Part shown: positions 53,771 to 63,524 of the stretch, piece by piece
Numbering within the stretch: the first letter of the stretch is position 1
Layout: the number at the start of each line of letters is the position of its first letter
Assembly (NCBI RefSeq): GCF_016745425.1
Contig: NZ_JAERVK010000004.1
Location: forward strand, 1 to 64,000
DNA: 64,000 nt
Direction: 5' to 3'
From: Candidatus Methylomicrobium oryzae
GTDB taxonomy: Bacteria; Pseudomonadota; Gammaproteobacteria; Methylococcales; Methylomonadaceae
Program-made: the position numbers and the translations under genes
Notes under the pieces: model-generated
Databases searched by the model: none
Told to the model about the DNA's origin: nothing
The model's input: the letters and a program-made list of their open reading frames with translations, nothing else

Positions 53771-55663
53771 ATGGCAGGAATAAAAAGATCACATCTGATG
53801 CCTTTCGGAACCCGGTTGCTCGACGACGGCCGAGTGAATTTTCGCCTGTGGGCTCCCGGAGCGGATAAAGTTGAGCTATGCCTGCAGGGCGATGCGCCCG
53901 AAGTCAGGCTGCACATGGCCGCCGAAGACGAAGGCTGGTACGGCATTACGACCGAACTGGCCGGTACCGGATTTTATTACCAGTACCTGATCGATGGTAA
54001 ACATCATGTGCCGGATCCCGGCTCCCGCTATCAGCCTCAGGACGTGCACGGTTCGAGCCAAGTAATCGACCCCGCGGCCTGGCAATGGCAGGACCACCAC
54101 TGGAAGGGCCGGACCTGGGAAAGCGCGGTGTTCTATCAACTGCATGTCGGGACTTTTTCCGGAGAAGGCAATTTTGCCGGGGTCAGGAAACAGCTGGATT
54201 ATCTGATCGATCTGGGCGTCACCGCGATTCAGCTGATGCCGATCGCCGATTTTTTCGGCCGGCGCAACTGGGGCTATGACGGAGTGCTGCCGTTCGCGCC
54301 GGCGAGCTGCTACGGAACGCCCGACGAACTGAAAGAGCTGGTCGACGCCGCGCACGCGAAAGGCCTGATGATTTTCAACGATGTGGTTTATAACCATTTC
54401 GGGCCCGAAGGGAATTATCTCCGCCTTTACGCGCCGGAGTTCTTTACCCCGGACCATGATACCTCCTGGGGCGATGCGATCAATTTCGGGCAAAGCCACT
54501 GGGTACGCCAGTACTTTATCCACAATGCCCTGTATTGGCTCGAAGAATACCATTTCGACGGCTTGCGTTTCGATGCCGCACACAGCATTTTCGATTCCAG
54601 AAAACCCCACTTTCTGGAGGAACTGGCCGATGCGGTCCGCCAGGGGCCGGGCTACGACCGCCATGTCTACCTGATCCTGGAAAACGACAACAATGCCGGC
54701 CATTATCTAAGGCGCGGCAAGAACAACCCGACCCAGTATTTCGATGCCCAGTGGAACGACGACATGCATCATGTCTTGCACGTGCTGCTGACCGGGGAAA
54801 CCTTCGGATTCTACCGGGACTACCGCGACCAAGCGATGCATCTGCTGGGGCGGTGCCTGACGCAGGGGTTCGCCTATCAGGGAGAAACCTCGCCCTATCG
54901 GGCCGGGCTAGCCCGGGGCGAGCCCAGCCCGGATCTGCCGCTCACCGCCTTCATCTCTTTCCTGCAGAATCATGACCAGATCGGCAACCGGCCGCAAGGC
55001 CGGCGGATTACCGAACTCTGCCCGGCCGAAGCCGTGCGCGCGGCAACCGCGATCGTTTTGCTGGCGCCCTCGATCCCGCTGCTGTTCATGGGCGAGGAAT
55101 GGGCATGCACGCAGCCTTTCCCTTATTTTGTCGATTTTCCGGAGGAACTCGGCCGGCAAGTGGCGGAAGGGCGCCGGCAGGAATTTGCCGATTTTCCGGA
55201 GTTCGGAGGCGAAACGGCGCCCAGCGCCAGCGCCCTGCCTTCGCCGAATGTGCTGTCAACCTATCAGTCGGCGATCCTGCGCTGGGAAGAAATCACGCTG
55301 CTGCCGCACCGGCAATGGCTGGATTTTCACCGGGAATTGCTGCGCATCCGTAAGCGTGAAATCATCCCAAGACTGCACGGCGTCACCGGAAAACAGGCCG
55401 GTTACCGGCTGATCGCCGACCGTTCCATACAGGTGCAGTGGCAGTTGAACGGCGGCGCGATGCTGACGTTGACCGCCAACCTGGGCGCTACCGAGGCGGA
55501 AGCGGAATGCCCTACCGCCGGCAGAGTGCTGTATGCCACTCCCGGCGAGCTGCCGGAAACGCTGCGGCAAGGGAAATTACCGCCGTGGTCGATTCTGTTC
55601 TGCCTGGAGGAACCTGATGATGATCGAGTCGACAGCCGGCTATCCGCTTCCCCGCGAAAGTGA
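53771..55663 (+). CDS. treZ: Malto-oligosyltrehalose trehalohydrolase
   Basis: 630 residues. An N-terminal immunoglobulin-like CBM48 domain (FRLWAPGADKVELCL) precedes a GH13 barrel with the nucleophile in FDGLRFDAAHSI, the Glu in LILENDNN and QNHDQIGN near the third Asp. It releases trehalose from maltooligosyltrehalose made by TreY. It starts six bases after treT and overlaps treY by 47 bases, so the last two are translationally coupled. The length is slightly over that of typical TreZ, near 600. Confidence 0.95.
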   Translation: MAGIKRSHLMPFGTRLLDDGRVNFRLWAPGADKVELCLQGDAPEVRLHMAAEDEGWYGITTELAGTGFYYQYLIDGKHHVPDPGSRYQPQDVHGSSQVIDPAAWQWQDHHWKGRTWESAVFYQLHVGTFSGEGNFAGVRKQLDYLIDLGVTAIQLMPIADFFGRRNWGYDGVLPFAPASCYGTPDELKELVDAAHAKGLMIFNDVVYNHFGPEGNYLRLYAPEFFTPDHDTSWGDAINFGQSHWVRQYFIHNALYWLEEYHFDGLRFDAAHSIFDSRKPHFLEELADAVRQGPGYDRHVYLILENDNNAGHYLRRGKNNPTQYFDAQWNDDMHHVLHVLLTGETFGFYRDYRDQAMHLLGRCLTQGFAYQGETSPYRAGLARGEPSPDLPLTAFISFLQNHDQIGNRPQGRRITELCPAEAVRAATAIVLLAPSIPLLFMGEEWACTQPFPYFVDFPEELGRQVAEGRRQEFADFPEFGGETAPSASALPSPNVLSTYQSAILRWEEITLLPHRQWLDFHRELLRIRKREIIPRLHGVTGKQAGYRLIADRSIQVQWQLNGGAMLTLTANLGATEAEAECPTAGRVLYATPGELPETLRQGKLPPWSILFCLEEPDDDRVDSRLSASPRK

Positions 55664-58586
55664 GGAGCATACCGCCGAATCCGCGCTTCTGCGCCAAAAA
55701 GCGGCGATTCCGGTATCGACTTACCGCCTGCAATTGAATAAAGATTTTACGTTTGCGAAAGCAACCCGGCTGGTGCCGTATTTGCGCCGCCTCGGCATCA
55801 GCCATTGTTACGTATCGCCTTACCTGAAGGCCCGCCCCGGCAGCGCACACGGCTACGATATTGTCGACCACAGCGAAATCAACCCGGAAATCGGCAGCGC
55901 CGAAGCGTTCGACCGGTTCGTCGCCGAACTGCAGCGCCACGGCATGGGCCTGATCGCCGACATCGTGCCGAATCACATGGGCGTGATGGGCAGCGACAAT
56001 CTCTGGTGGCAGGACATACTGGAGAACGGCCAAGCTTCCGGCTATGCCGATTTTTTCGACATCGAATGGCATCCCGTCAACCAGGCGCTGCAGAACAAGC
56101 TGCTGATTCCGGTGCTCGGCGGCCTGTACGGCGAGATCCTGGAACAGCAGCAACTGACGCTGGAATTCGACGCCACCCTCGGCGAATTCGGCATTTACTA
56201 TTTCCAGCACCGTTTTCCGATCGATCCGCAGACTTATCCGCTGATCCTGAACTCGCAGCACGAGCAGTTGACGAAGGCTTTCGCGCCGGACGACCCGGTG
56301 TTTCCGGAATACCAGACCCTCGACAACAGTTTCAGCAAACTGCCGCTGCGCACCGAAACCACGGAAGAGAAAAAAGAAGAACGCCGGCGGGACAAGGAAG
56401 TTTTCAAGAAACACCTCGCCCGGCTCTGCGCGGACAATCCGCCGATCCTGCGCTTCATCGCCTACCGCGTAGCGGAAATCAACCGGAACGGCGGCGAGAG
56501 CAGCGAAATGCACGCCCTTCTGGAAAAACAGGTTTACCGCCTGGCTTACTGGCGCGTAGCCGGGGACGAAATCAATTACCGCCGGTTCTTCGATATCAAC
56601 GATCTGGCCGGGTTGCGCATCGAAGACGAAAAAGTGTTCGATGCCACCCATCAATTGATTCTGTCCCAGCTCGGGCAGGGCAAGATTCAAGGGCTCCGGA
56701 TCGATCATGCGGACGGACTGTACGATCCGGTCGCCTATTACGAACGCCTGAATAAAAAGATGGCGGCCATCCTCTTGAATATCGAAACCGAACCGAAAGA
56801 CATGCCCCCGGTTTATGTGGTGGCCGAAAAAATCGTCGCCAATTACGAATACCTGTCCAGCGACTGGCCGATTCACGGCACCACCGGCTACGAGTTCGCC
56901 AATATCGTGAACGGCGTGTTCATCGACAACAATGCACAAGCGCAACTGACGCGTTGTTACGGCCGTTTCGCCCGAAAGCGCCAGGATTTCGGCGAATTGG
57001 TCTATCAGTCCAAAAAACTGGTGATGAAGACGCTGATGGGAGGCGAATTGAATGTACTTGCCAACCAGCTCAGTAAAATTGCCAATGCGAACCCGAAAAC
57101 CCGCGATTACACGCTGAACGCCCTGCGCGAAGCCTTATCGGAAATGATCGCCTGCTTTCCGGTCTACCGGACCTATATCAACAGCAACAGCATCGGCAAA
57201 AAGGACAGCCAGTACATCAACTGGGCAATTGAGCAGGCCAAGCAGCGCAGCCGCGCCGCCGACAAGACCGTGTTCGAGTTCATCCGGAACATCCTGCTCC
57301 TGGAACAACATTCGCCGGTTTCGGAAAGGGAGCGGCTCAAGTTCGCGATGAAGCTGCAGCAATACACCGCGCCGGTCATGGCGAAAGGCTATGAGGATAC
57401 CGCCTGCTACCGTTACAACCGGCTCATTTCGGTGAATGAGGTGGGCGGCGATCCGGGCCATCTGGGCTATTCGGTGAATGCCTTCCATTACTTCAACCAG
57501 GAACGGCTCAAAAAATGGCCGCACAGCATGCTGTCGCTGTCCACGCACGACAGCAAACACAGCGCCGACATGCGCGCCCGGATCAATGTGCTGAGCGAGA
57601 TACCGCGGCAATGGCAGGAAGCCGTGCTGCGCTGGCGGAAGCTGACCAAACAGCCCAAATCGAAAGCGGGCCGGAACGCGCTCGTCTGGGACGATGAATA
57701 TCTGTTCTACCAGGTGCTGATCGGAACCTGGCCGCTGACGCCCATGGACGATACGGCGCTGAAGGATTACCGGGAACGCATCCGGGCCTATATGATCAAG
57801 GCGGTCCGCGAAGCGAAGCTTTACACGTCCTGGATCGACCCGAACGAGAATTATGAGCAGGCCGTCGACGCGTTCGTTTGCCGCTGCCTGGACACCAACG
57901 CCAATCCGATGTTTTTACGGGAATTTACCGAATTCGAAAAACGGATTCGAACGCCCGGCCTGTTGAACACCCTTGCGCAATCGGTGCTGCAGTTGACCTC
58001 GCCCGGCGTGCCCGACATTTACCAGGGCAGCGAACTCTGGCAATTTAGCCTGGTCGATCCGGACAACCGGCGCCCGCTCGATTTCGACCGGCACCATCAG
58101 GCGATGGAACAACTGGATGCGATGCTGGCCGAACCCGGCCAGAACCGCCTTCAGCTGCTGCGTTCCCTGTTCTCCGTCATGGAAGACGGGCGCATCAAGC
58201 TGTTCGTCATGATGCAGACTCTGCGTTTTCGGCTGCGCCATGCCGCGCTGTTTCAAACCGGCGACTACCTGAAAATCAATATCCAGGGCAACGGCGCCGA
58301 GCGTCTCTTGGCGTTCGCCAGAAAAGACCAGAACCATTTCGTGATTATCGTGGTTCCCCGCCTGATCGCCGCTTTATATATCGACAAAAGCGATCCGCCG
58401 GGCGATTTTTGGAACGACACCCGGCTGGAACTGCCGCCGGCGGCACCCGAGGAATACCGGGATCTGTTCGGCCAATGCCGGGCCGAGACAATAAGGGCCG
58501 AAGATCAGCTTCAGCTTTGCCTGCCTCCCTCTTTCGGTTTGTTTCCGTTTGCGATTATGTCGCCCTCTTCTGAGCCGGCGCCATAA
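55617..58586 (+). CDS. treY: Malto-oligosyltrehalose synthase
   Basis: 989 residues. Start at one of two adjacent ATGs (55617, 55620) after CTGGAGGAAC; an in-frame ATG at 55533 lies deep in treZ. GH13 family 26 features: STYRLQLNKDFTF, GYDIVDHSEINPEIG, nucleophile in GLRIDHADGL, Glu in VVAEKIVANYE, and STHDSKHSADMRARI. It turns the reducing-end maltose unit of maltodextrin into an alpha,alpha-1,1 linkage. Last gene of the operon. An acidic/basic insert near residues 270-290 (TTEEKKEERRRDKE) makes the protein longer than the approx 750-900 residue average. Confidence 0.95.
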   Translation: MMIESTAGYPLPRESEEHTAESALLRQKAAIPVSTYRLQLNKDFTFAKATRLVPYLRRLGISHCYVSPYLKARPGSAHGYDIVDHSEINPEIGSAEAFDRFVAELQRHGMGLIADIVPNHMGVMGSDNLWWQDILENGQASGYADFFDIEWHPVNQALQNKLLIPVLGGLYGEILEQQQLTLEFDATLGEFGIYYFQHRFPIDPQTYPLILNSQHEQLTKAFAPDDPVFPEYQTLDNSFSKLPLRTETTEEKKEERRRDKEVFKKHLARLCADNPPILRFIAYRVAEINRNGGESSEMHALLEKQVYRLAYWRVAGDEINYRRFFDINDLAGLRIEDEKVFDATHQLILSQLGQGKIQGLRIDHADGLYDPVAYYERLNKKMAAILLNIETEPKDMPPVYVVAEKIVANYEYLSSDWPIHGTTGYEFANIVNGVFIDNNAQAQLTRCYGRFARKRQDFGELVYQSKKLVMKTLMGGELNVLANQLSKIANANPKTRDYTLNALREALSEMIACFPVYRTYINSNSIGKKDSQYINWAIEQAKQRSRAADKTVFEFIRNILLLEQHSPVSERERLKFAMKLQQYTAPVMAKGYEDTACYRYNRLISVNEVGGDPGHLGYSVNAFHYFNQERLKKWPHSMLSLSTHDSKHSADMRARINVLSEIPRQWQEAVLRWRKLTKQPKSKAGRNALVWDDEYLFYQVLIGTWPLTPMDDTALKDYRERIRAYMIKAVREAKLYTSWIDPNENYEQAVDAFVCRCLDTNANPMFLREFTEFEKRIRTPGLLNTLAQSVLQLTSPGVPDIYQGSELWQFSLVDPDNRRPLDFDRHHQAMEQLDAMLAEPGQNRLQLLRSLFSVMEDGRIKLFVMMQTLRFRLRHAALFQTGDYLKINIQGNGAERLLAFARKDQNHFVIIVVPRLIAALYIDKSDPPGDFWNDTRLELPPAAPEEYRDLFGQCRAETIRAEDQLQLCLPPSFGLFPFAIMSPSSEPAP

Positions 58587-58849
58587 AACCGAACATCGGC
58601 CTCAAGCAAAAAGCCATTACCGCGCTTCGGCAAAATGGATCGATCACCCCCACTCTGTCTGATTTTCCTGAGAAATATTCTTTGACAGCCAATAGGCCAT
58701 GGATCAATATTGATGTCTGGTATTCAGAAAAACTGAAAGCTTCCGTCCGGCCTTGATTAAGGGAACAATTGATCTCGTTTCGCTCAATGCCGAAAAACTC
58801 ACTATGTCATCCTGCAGGATGAAAACTCAAATGCGGCCAAAAAGTCATC

Positions 58850-61801
58850 GTGAACAAAACCCAATCTTCATCCAATAACCATTCGGATACTTCCCCTAAA
58901 TCTCCCGAAAATACGGCCGGATCTTTCAAAATTGTCGGAATCGGCGCCTCCGCCGGCGGTCTGGAAGCTTTCGAGGAATTCTTCCAGCATATGCCGGCCG
59001 ACAGCGGCCTCGCCTTTGTGCTGGTGCCGCATCTCGACCCGAGCCACGCCAGCCTGCTGACCGAAATCCTGCAGCGCTCGACCAGCATGCCGGTCGTCGA
59101 AGTGCAGGACCAAATGCCGGTTGCCCCCGACAAGGTGTACGTGATTCCGCCCAACCGGGACATGGAAATTTTTCACCGTAAAATCCAGCTCAGCATCCCG
59201 AATGTGCCGCGCGGGAAGCGCCTGCCGATCGACGCCTTTCTGCGCTCGCTGGCCGAGGACCAGAAAGAAAACGCGGTCGGGATCATCCTGTCCGGGACCG
59301 GCACCGACGGCACCTTAGGGTGCCGCGCGATACTCGGCGCGGGCGGCATGACTTACGTGCAGAAGCCCGACACGGCGCGTTACGACGGCATGCCGTCCAG
59401 CGTGATCCAGACCGGCTATGCGGCGCGGGTATTGCCTGTCGATAAAATGCCCGATGCGCTGATCGCCGAGTCCGAACACATCCGGATCACCGAGGCCGAA
59501 AAACCCGCCGCCGAAGGCGAACCGGCGGCCTCGCGCCCCAAACCGGAAAGCGGCATGATGCGTATTCTGCTGCTGCTCCGCTCGATTACCGGCCACGACT
59601 TTTCCTTGTACAAGGAAAGCACGATCGGCCGCCGCATCGAGCGCTGCATGCTGCAGAACGACATTAAGGATACCGATACCTATATCCGCTACCTCAAGGA
59701 AAAACCGGACGAAGTCCACACCCTGTTCAAGGAACTGCTGATCAATGTAACCAGTTTTTTCCGCGATCCGGAAGCGTTTGCGATCCTGGAAGAAACCATA
59801 CTGCCGCAGTTGTGCAAGGATAAACCGGAAGGCGCTATTTTCCGGGTCTGGGTCGCCGGGTGCGCCACCGGCGAGGAAGCCTACTCGATTGCGATCGTCT
59901 TGCGCGAACTGATGGACAAGCTCCAGAAAGAGCTTAAGGTCCAGATTTACAGCACCGACCTGGACGAAGATGCGATTGTAATCGCCCGCACCGGCCTTTA
60001 TCCGCCCAACATCGCCCAGGATGTCACGCCGGAACGGCTGCGCCGTTTTTTTTTAAAAGAAGACAACGGTTACCGGGTCAAAAAGGAGATCCGGGAAATG
60101 ATCGTGTTCGCGGTGCAAAACGTGATCAAGGATCCGCCGTTCACCAAACTCGACCTCTTATGCTGCCGCAATCTGCTGATTTACCTGAAGCCGGAACTTC
60201 AGGACAGGCTGATACCGGCGTTTCATTATGCGCTCAAGCCGGAGGGCGTGCTGTTCCTGTCGCCTTCGGAAAGCATCGGCAGTCATAACGAACTCTTCAA
60301 AGTGCTGAACCGCAAGTGGAAGCTCTATCGCGCCGTGCATTCCTTAACCTCCGCCCGGACCATGATGGCGCAAGGGATATCCTGGGGACTGGGAAACGTT
60401 ACAAAAACCTCCGACGAAAACATGAAGACGATCAGGGAATTCAACATTGCCGAGCTGACACGGCGCATGCTGGTGCAGTTTTTCGCGCCCGTTTCGGTGA
60501 TCGCCGACCATAAAGGCGACATCCTGTTCATTCACGGCGAAACCGGCAAATATCTGCGCCCTGCCCCCGGCCAGCCCTCGCACAACATCATCGAGATGGC
60601 CCGCGAAGGGTTGGGGATGGAGCTGCGCACCGCGATCCACGTGGCAGCCAATGAGAAAGTACAAGTTTTGAACCGGCAGATAGAAGTCAGAACCAACGGC
60701 GGTTTCTCCCCGATCAGCCTGTCGGTGCGCCCTATTTCCAACCCGGACGCCAACCAGAATCTGCTGCTGATCAGCTTTGAGGATGTCACCGTCGATCTCG
60801 CCAAACCGGTACGCAAACGCACCACCAAACCCGGCGAACAGGGACGCATCGAAGAACTGGAGCGGGCACTGGAGCAGTTGAAAACCAGCTATCGCGCCAG
60901 TATCGAAGAACAGCAGGCGTCCAACGAGGAACTCAAGTCCGCCAACGAAGAAATGCAGTCCACCAACGAGGAATTGCAATCGACCAACGAGGAACTGGAA
61001 ACCTCGAAGGAAGAGTTGCAGTCGGTCAACGAAGAACTGGTCACCGTCAACTCGGAGCTTCAGGCCAAAATCGAGCAGCTGGCCGGCATGCAGAACGACA
61101 TGAAAAACCTGCTGGACAACATCAACGTCGGGATCATTTTTCTCGACCGGAACCTGATCATCCGGCGCTTCACGCGCGAAGCGGTGCGGATTTACCGGCT
61201 GGTGCCTTCGGACGTAGGCCGGCCTTTGAACGACATCAAATCGGCCATCAACGGCGACGACCTTCACCATGCGGCGCAAGCCGTGCTCGAATCGCTGATC
61301 CCTTACGAGCGCGAGCTGTACATCGGCGACAATACCTGGATGATGGCGCGCATCCAGCCCTACCGGACGCTGGACAATATCATCGACGGGGTGGTGCTGA
61401 CCTTTACCGACATTACTTCGCGCGTGAAGGAGATCGCGTCGCAGGACGCGCTGGTGCGGGCCGAAAGCATCGTCAGCCTCGTACACCAGCCTCTTCTGGT
61501 ACTCACCGAAGCGCTAAAGGTCGTATCGGCCAGCCAGGCGTTCTACAGGGAATTCGGATTGGCTCCCGAGGAGACGATCGGCAAGGAAATCTTTCAATTG
61601 AAGGCGGGCCTCTCCGATTTTACCGAGCTTCGCCGCCTGCTGGAGAATGTATTAGCGAACGAGCAGCCCATTAAAGGATTTAAGCTGGAACGCGAAATTC
61701 CCGGCATCGGCCGCCGCAGGCTGGAGATCAACGCCAGCCGGATCATGGGCAAGATCAATATGCCGCAGATGATTCTGCTGTCGCTGGAAATCAATCCCTG
61801 A
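58850..61801 (+). CDS. CheB-CheR-PAS fusion protein
   Basis: 983 residues from a GTG. CheB methylesterase domain (about 25-210) with Ser in GIGASAGG, His in VPHLDPSHASLL and Asp in SGTGTDG; CheR methyltransferase (about 225-500) with FSLYKESTIGRRIERCM and SAM-site VWVAGCATGEEAYSIA; a PAS-like segment (about 520-640); a long coiled coil (665-745) of NEELQST-type repeats; then two PAS domains. Kinase domains often follow in this class but the chain stops here at the last PAS. No chemoreceptor or CheA gene is near, so it may modify another pathway, such as a stress or biofilm switch. Confidence 0.93.
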   Translation: MNKTQSSSNNHSDTSPKSPENTAGSFKIVGIGASAGGLEAFEEFFQHMPADSGLAFVLVPHLDPSHASLLTEILQRSTSMPVVEVQDQMPVAPDKVYVIPPNRDMEIFHRKIQLSIPNVPRGKRLPIDAFLRSLAEDQKENAVGIILSGTGTDGTLGCRAILGAGGMTYVQKPDTARYDGMPSSVIQTGYAARVLPVDKMPDALIAESEHIRITEAEKPAAEGEPAASRPKPESGMMRILLLLRSITGHDFSLYKESTIGRRIERCMLQNDIKDTDTYIRYLKEKPDEVHTLFKELLINVTSFFRDPEAFAILEETILPQLCKDKPEGAIFRVWVAGCATGEEAYSIAIVLRELMDKLQKELKVQIYSTDLDEDAIVIARTGLYPPNIAQDVTPERLRRFFLKEDNGYRVKKEIREMIVFAVQNVIKDPPFTKLDLLCCRNLLIYLKPELQDRLIPAFHYALKPEGVLFLSPSESIGSHNELFKVLNRKWKLYRAVHSLTSARTMMAQGISWGLGNVTKTSDENMKTIREFNIAELTRRMLVQFFAPVSVIADHKGDILFIHGETGKYLRPAPGQPSHNIIEMAREGLGMELRTAIHVAANEKVQVLNRQIEVRTNGGFSPISLSVRPISNPDANQNLLLISFEDVTVDLAKPVRKRTTKPGEQGRIEELERALEQLKTSYRASIEEQQASNEELKSANEEMQSTNEELQSTNEELETSKEELQSVNEELVTVNSELQAKIEQLAGMQNDMKNLLDNINVGIIFLDRNLIIRRFTREAVRIYRLVPSDVGRPLNDIKSAINGDDLHHAAQAVLESLIPYERELYIGDNTWMMARIQPYRTLDNIIDGVVLTFTDITSRVKEIASQDALVRAESIVSLVHQPLLVLTEALKVVSASQAFYREFGLAPEETIGKEIFQLKAGLSDFTELRRLLENVLANEQPIKGFKLEREIPGIGRRRLEINASRIMGKINMPQMILLSLEINP

Positions 61802-61923
61802 CGAATCCTAACCGCCTGCAAAACTCAGGCAGTGGAGTTCAAAGCCAGCTTTGAACCATGCCCTTATACATAAATGCGGATTAAGCGTTAAAGGCTGTTA
61901 CGCTGTGAAAGCAGCCTAATAAA

Positions 61924-61957
61924 ATCCCCCCTGCCCCCCTTTTTCAAAGGGGGGGGC
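61924..61957. repeat. CCCCTTTTTCAAAGGGG repeat, copy 2
   Basis: Same unit as 9380-9533, preceded by AATCCCCCCTGC. Confidence 0.8.
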
Positions 61958-61963
61958 GCCAGT

Positions 61964-62053
61964 CTGTAATCTGTAATCTGTAATCTGTAATCTGTAATCT
62001 GTAATCTGTAGTCTGTAATCTGTAGTCTGTAGTCTGTAGTCTGTAGTCTGTAG
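61964..62053. repeat. Heptanucleotide tandem repeat (CTGTAAT)13
   Basis: About 13 units of CTGTAAT or CTGTAGT. The AAT form dominates the left, the AGT form the right, which suggests stepwise unit growth from each end. The right end merges into a GTAGGATG palindrome. Confidence 0.95.
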
Positions 62054-62135
62054 GATGGGTAGAGGCGATAGCCGAAACCCATCGTGGATAGCTATAGCGT
62101 ACTTCGTATTGATGAGTTTCGCTTCGCTCTACCCC
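62050..62135. repeat. GTAGGATG-family palindrome, copy 6 (degenerate)
   Basis: GTAGGATGGGTAGAGGCGAT...TCGCTTCGCTCTACCC; the last bases of the right arm have been lost. Confidence 0.7.
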
Positions 62136-62237
62136 TCCCTTGCTGAGTTGTGATCAAAAGACAGGTTATAAACCGCTGTCCCACTCAGTTGAGCATTGAC
62201 CACGTCGACAAAATAACGTTTGACAGGGCTGTCGCTT

Positions 62238-62270
62238 CCCCTCTTTGAAAAAGGGGGGCAGGGGGGATTT
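62238..62270. repeat. CCCCTTTTTCAAAGGGG repeat, copy 3 (inverted)
   Basis: CCCCTCTTTGAAAAAGGGGG followed by GCAGGGGGGATTT, the inverse of copy 2. Copies 2 and 3 face each other 280 bases apart. Confidence 0.8.
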
Positions 62271-62282
62271 GCTTTGCAAATA

Positions 62283-62460
62283 GTTAATGAAGCAACGCAG
62301 GGAGCAGTTGCCGACGACTACAGGGATGCCACCACTAAAGGGTGGTCTATGGACAGAGAGAGGTACGAGCCCAAGGAAGGGCGAGGTAGATCGCGTCGGG
62401 AACAAGCGATCGAGGGCAACGCAGGGAGCAGTTGCCGAATCCAGCCCCAAGGACGGCAAG
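62283..62460. repeat. Modular dispersed repeat, copy 2
   Basis: GCAACGCAGGGAGCAGTTGC occurs twice (62293 and 62420 areas), with GATGCCACCACTAAAGGG and AGATCGCGTCGGGAACAAGC between. The same modules lie at 31787-31980. The rest of 61802-62645 contains no gene. Confidence 0.75.
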
Positions 62461-62645
62461 CTTCGAGCTATTCGTGCAGTATGGGCTATCCGAGGTGCAT
62501 AACGGAGCGTTAAAGCTACCGAACAATAAATCTAAAACTAATCCACATTATTCGATTACCCGTTCGAATACCGAAAAAAAGCTCTATCAAATAAAGCTTA
62601 TTCAGCGGCACGGCTTTAACGCGTCCCCTTCCCCACACGGATAGT

Positions 62646-62713
62646 TATTCTATCCATTCCTTATCATTAATCCTTCTTTCTTGCGCGTTTACAATTATTT
62701 TTTTTACTGTAAA
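62646..62713 (+). promoter_or_regulatory. Composite regulatory element, copy 2
   Basis: 26-base box (62646-62671), 15 bases, GTTTACA (62687-62693), 14 bases, TGTAAA (62708-62713). Same parts and spacing as 47743-47810, and the same orientation relative to the gene downstream. It ends 170 bases before the DUF2934 start. Confidence 0.75.
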
Positions 62714-62883
62714 GTAAGATGCACCGAGAATTAACGAATATATTAATTAAATTTTCCAAATTAAAACAAAGATTTTTATGTCGTTTTTAAACCGCTTTAT
62801 TTAAGAAAAATAATTCAGGCTTATTATCTGCTGTTTTAAATGTAGTAATTCGATGATTTTCAACCATGCGCGAGGTAGAAAAA

Positions 62884-63135
62884 ATGGCTTCCAGAAATGC
62901 TAAAGTCACAAAGGACGACGCTTCGGTAGAACTAGAATCAACTCCGGATCAAGAAGGGCCGGAGCAAGAGCAAATTCTCTCCGTCTATCAAGAAGCCCCG
63001 GAAATGGATTTCGACCGAGAAGCCAGAATTGCCCAGCTGGCTTATTACAAAGCGGAACAAAGAGGATTCGAGCCGGGTCATGAATTGGAAGACTGGTACT
63101 CTGCCGAACAGGAAATTAATGTTTCGCCAGGCTAG
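62884..63135 (+). CDS. DUF2934 protein
   Basis: 83 residues from the ATG at 62884, preceded by GAGGTAG; an ATG at 62866 is less well placed. The C-terminal half is DUF2934: REARIAQLAYYKAEQRGFEP, then GHELEDWYSAEQEI. The family is small and of unknown function. The N-terminal half is charged and probably disordered. A composite element shared with the small secreted protein at 47.4 kb lies upstream, separated by an AT-rich leader. Confidence 0.8.
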   Translation: MASRNAKVTKDDASVELESTPDQEGPEQEQILSVYQEAPEMDFDREARIAQLAYYKAEQRGFEPGHELEDWYSAEQEINVSPG

Positions 63136-63524
63136 CACTCAATATCCGAATAAAATGTAAAGCTCGCCTGCAAGTAAAATAATTAATTTGCGAACAATGA
63201 TTATTTTATCAACAAAATTAGTGATATCAGAATGAATAGAAATATGACATCCCTATCTTTCATCATGATTTACTATTTTATTAAAAAGATTCAAGCGCCG
63301 TTCATTGCATTCGAATTATCTCTCGAATAAAACGATACCGTTAAGTTAATAGAAATTCCATCTTTCCGGAAATAAGGGAATAAGAAAGGCTGCGTTAGCT
63401 TAACGGTATTAAGGATTTTTCCGAATATAAAAAACCCGGTCATCTTAATGACGAATTGTCGATTAAGCCCCTTAACCCCGTATTCCACTTCGCCGCCGCT
63501 GGTTGGCAGAGAGGCCATTTTATT
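63136..63524. other. AT-rich gap before the Crp/Fnr gene
   Basis: About 390 bases of AT-rich DNA containing the likely promoter of the Crp/Fnr gene. I see no gene or hairpin terminator. Confidence 0.6.

Noticed and set aside
55512-56945. 477-codon open frame on the minus strand
   Set aside because: Antisense of treY and the end of treZ.
61964-62053. Tandem units taken as a possible CRISPR array
   Set aside because: The unit is seven bases with no spacers and there are no cas genes in the window.
62166-62459. 97-codon frame on the minus strand in the repeat-rich gap
   Set aside because: It lies entirely within dispersed repeats and encodes their translation (PPFFKEGKR and similar).
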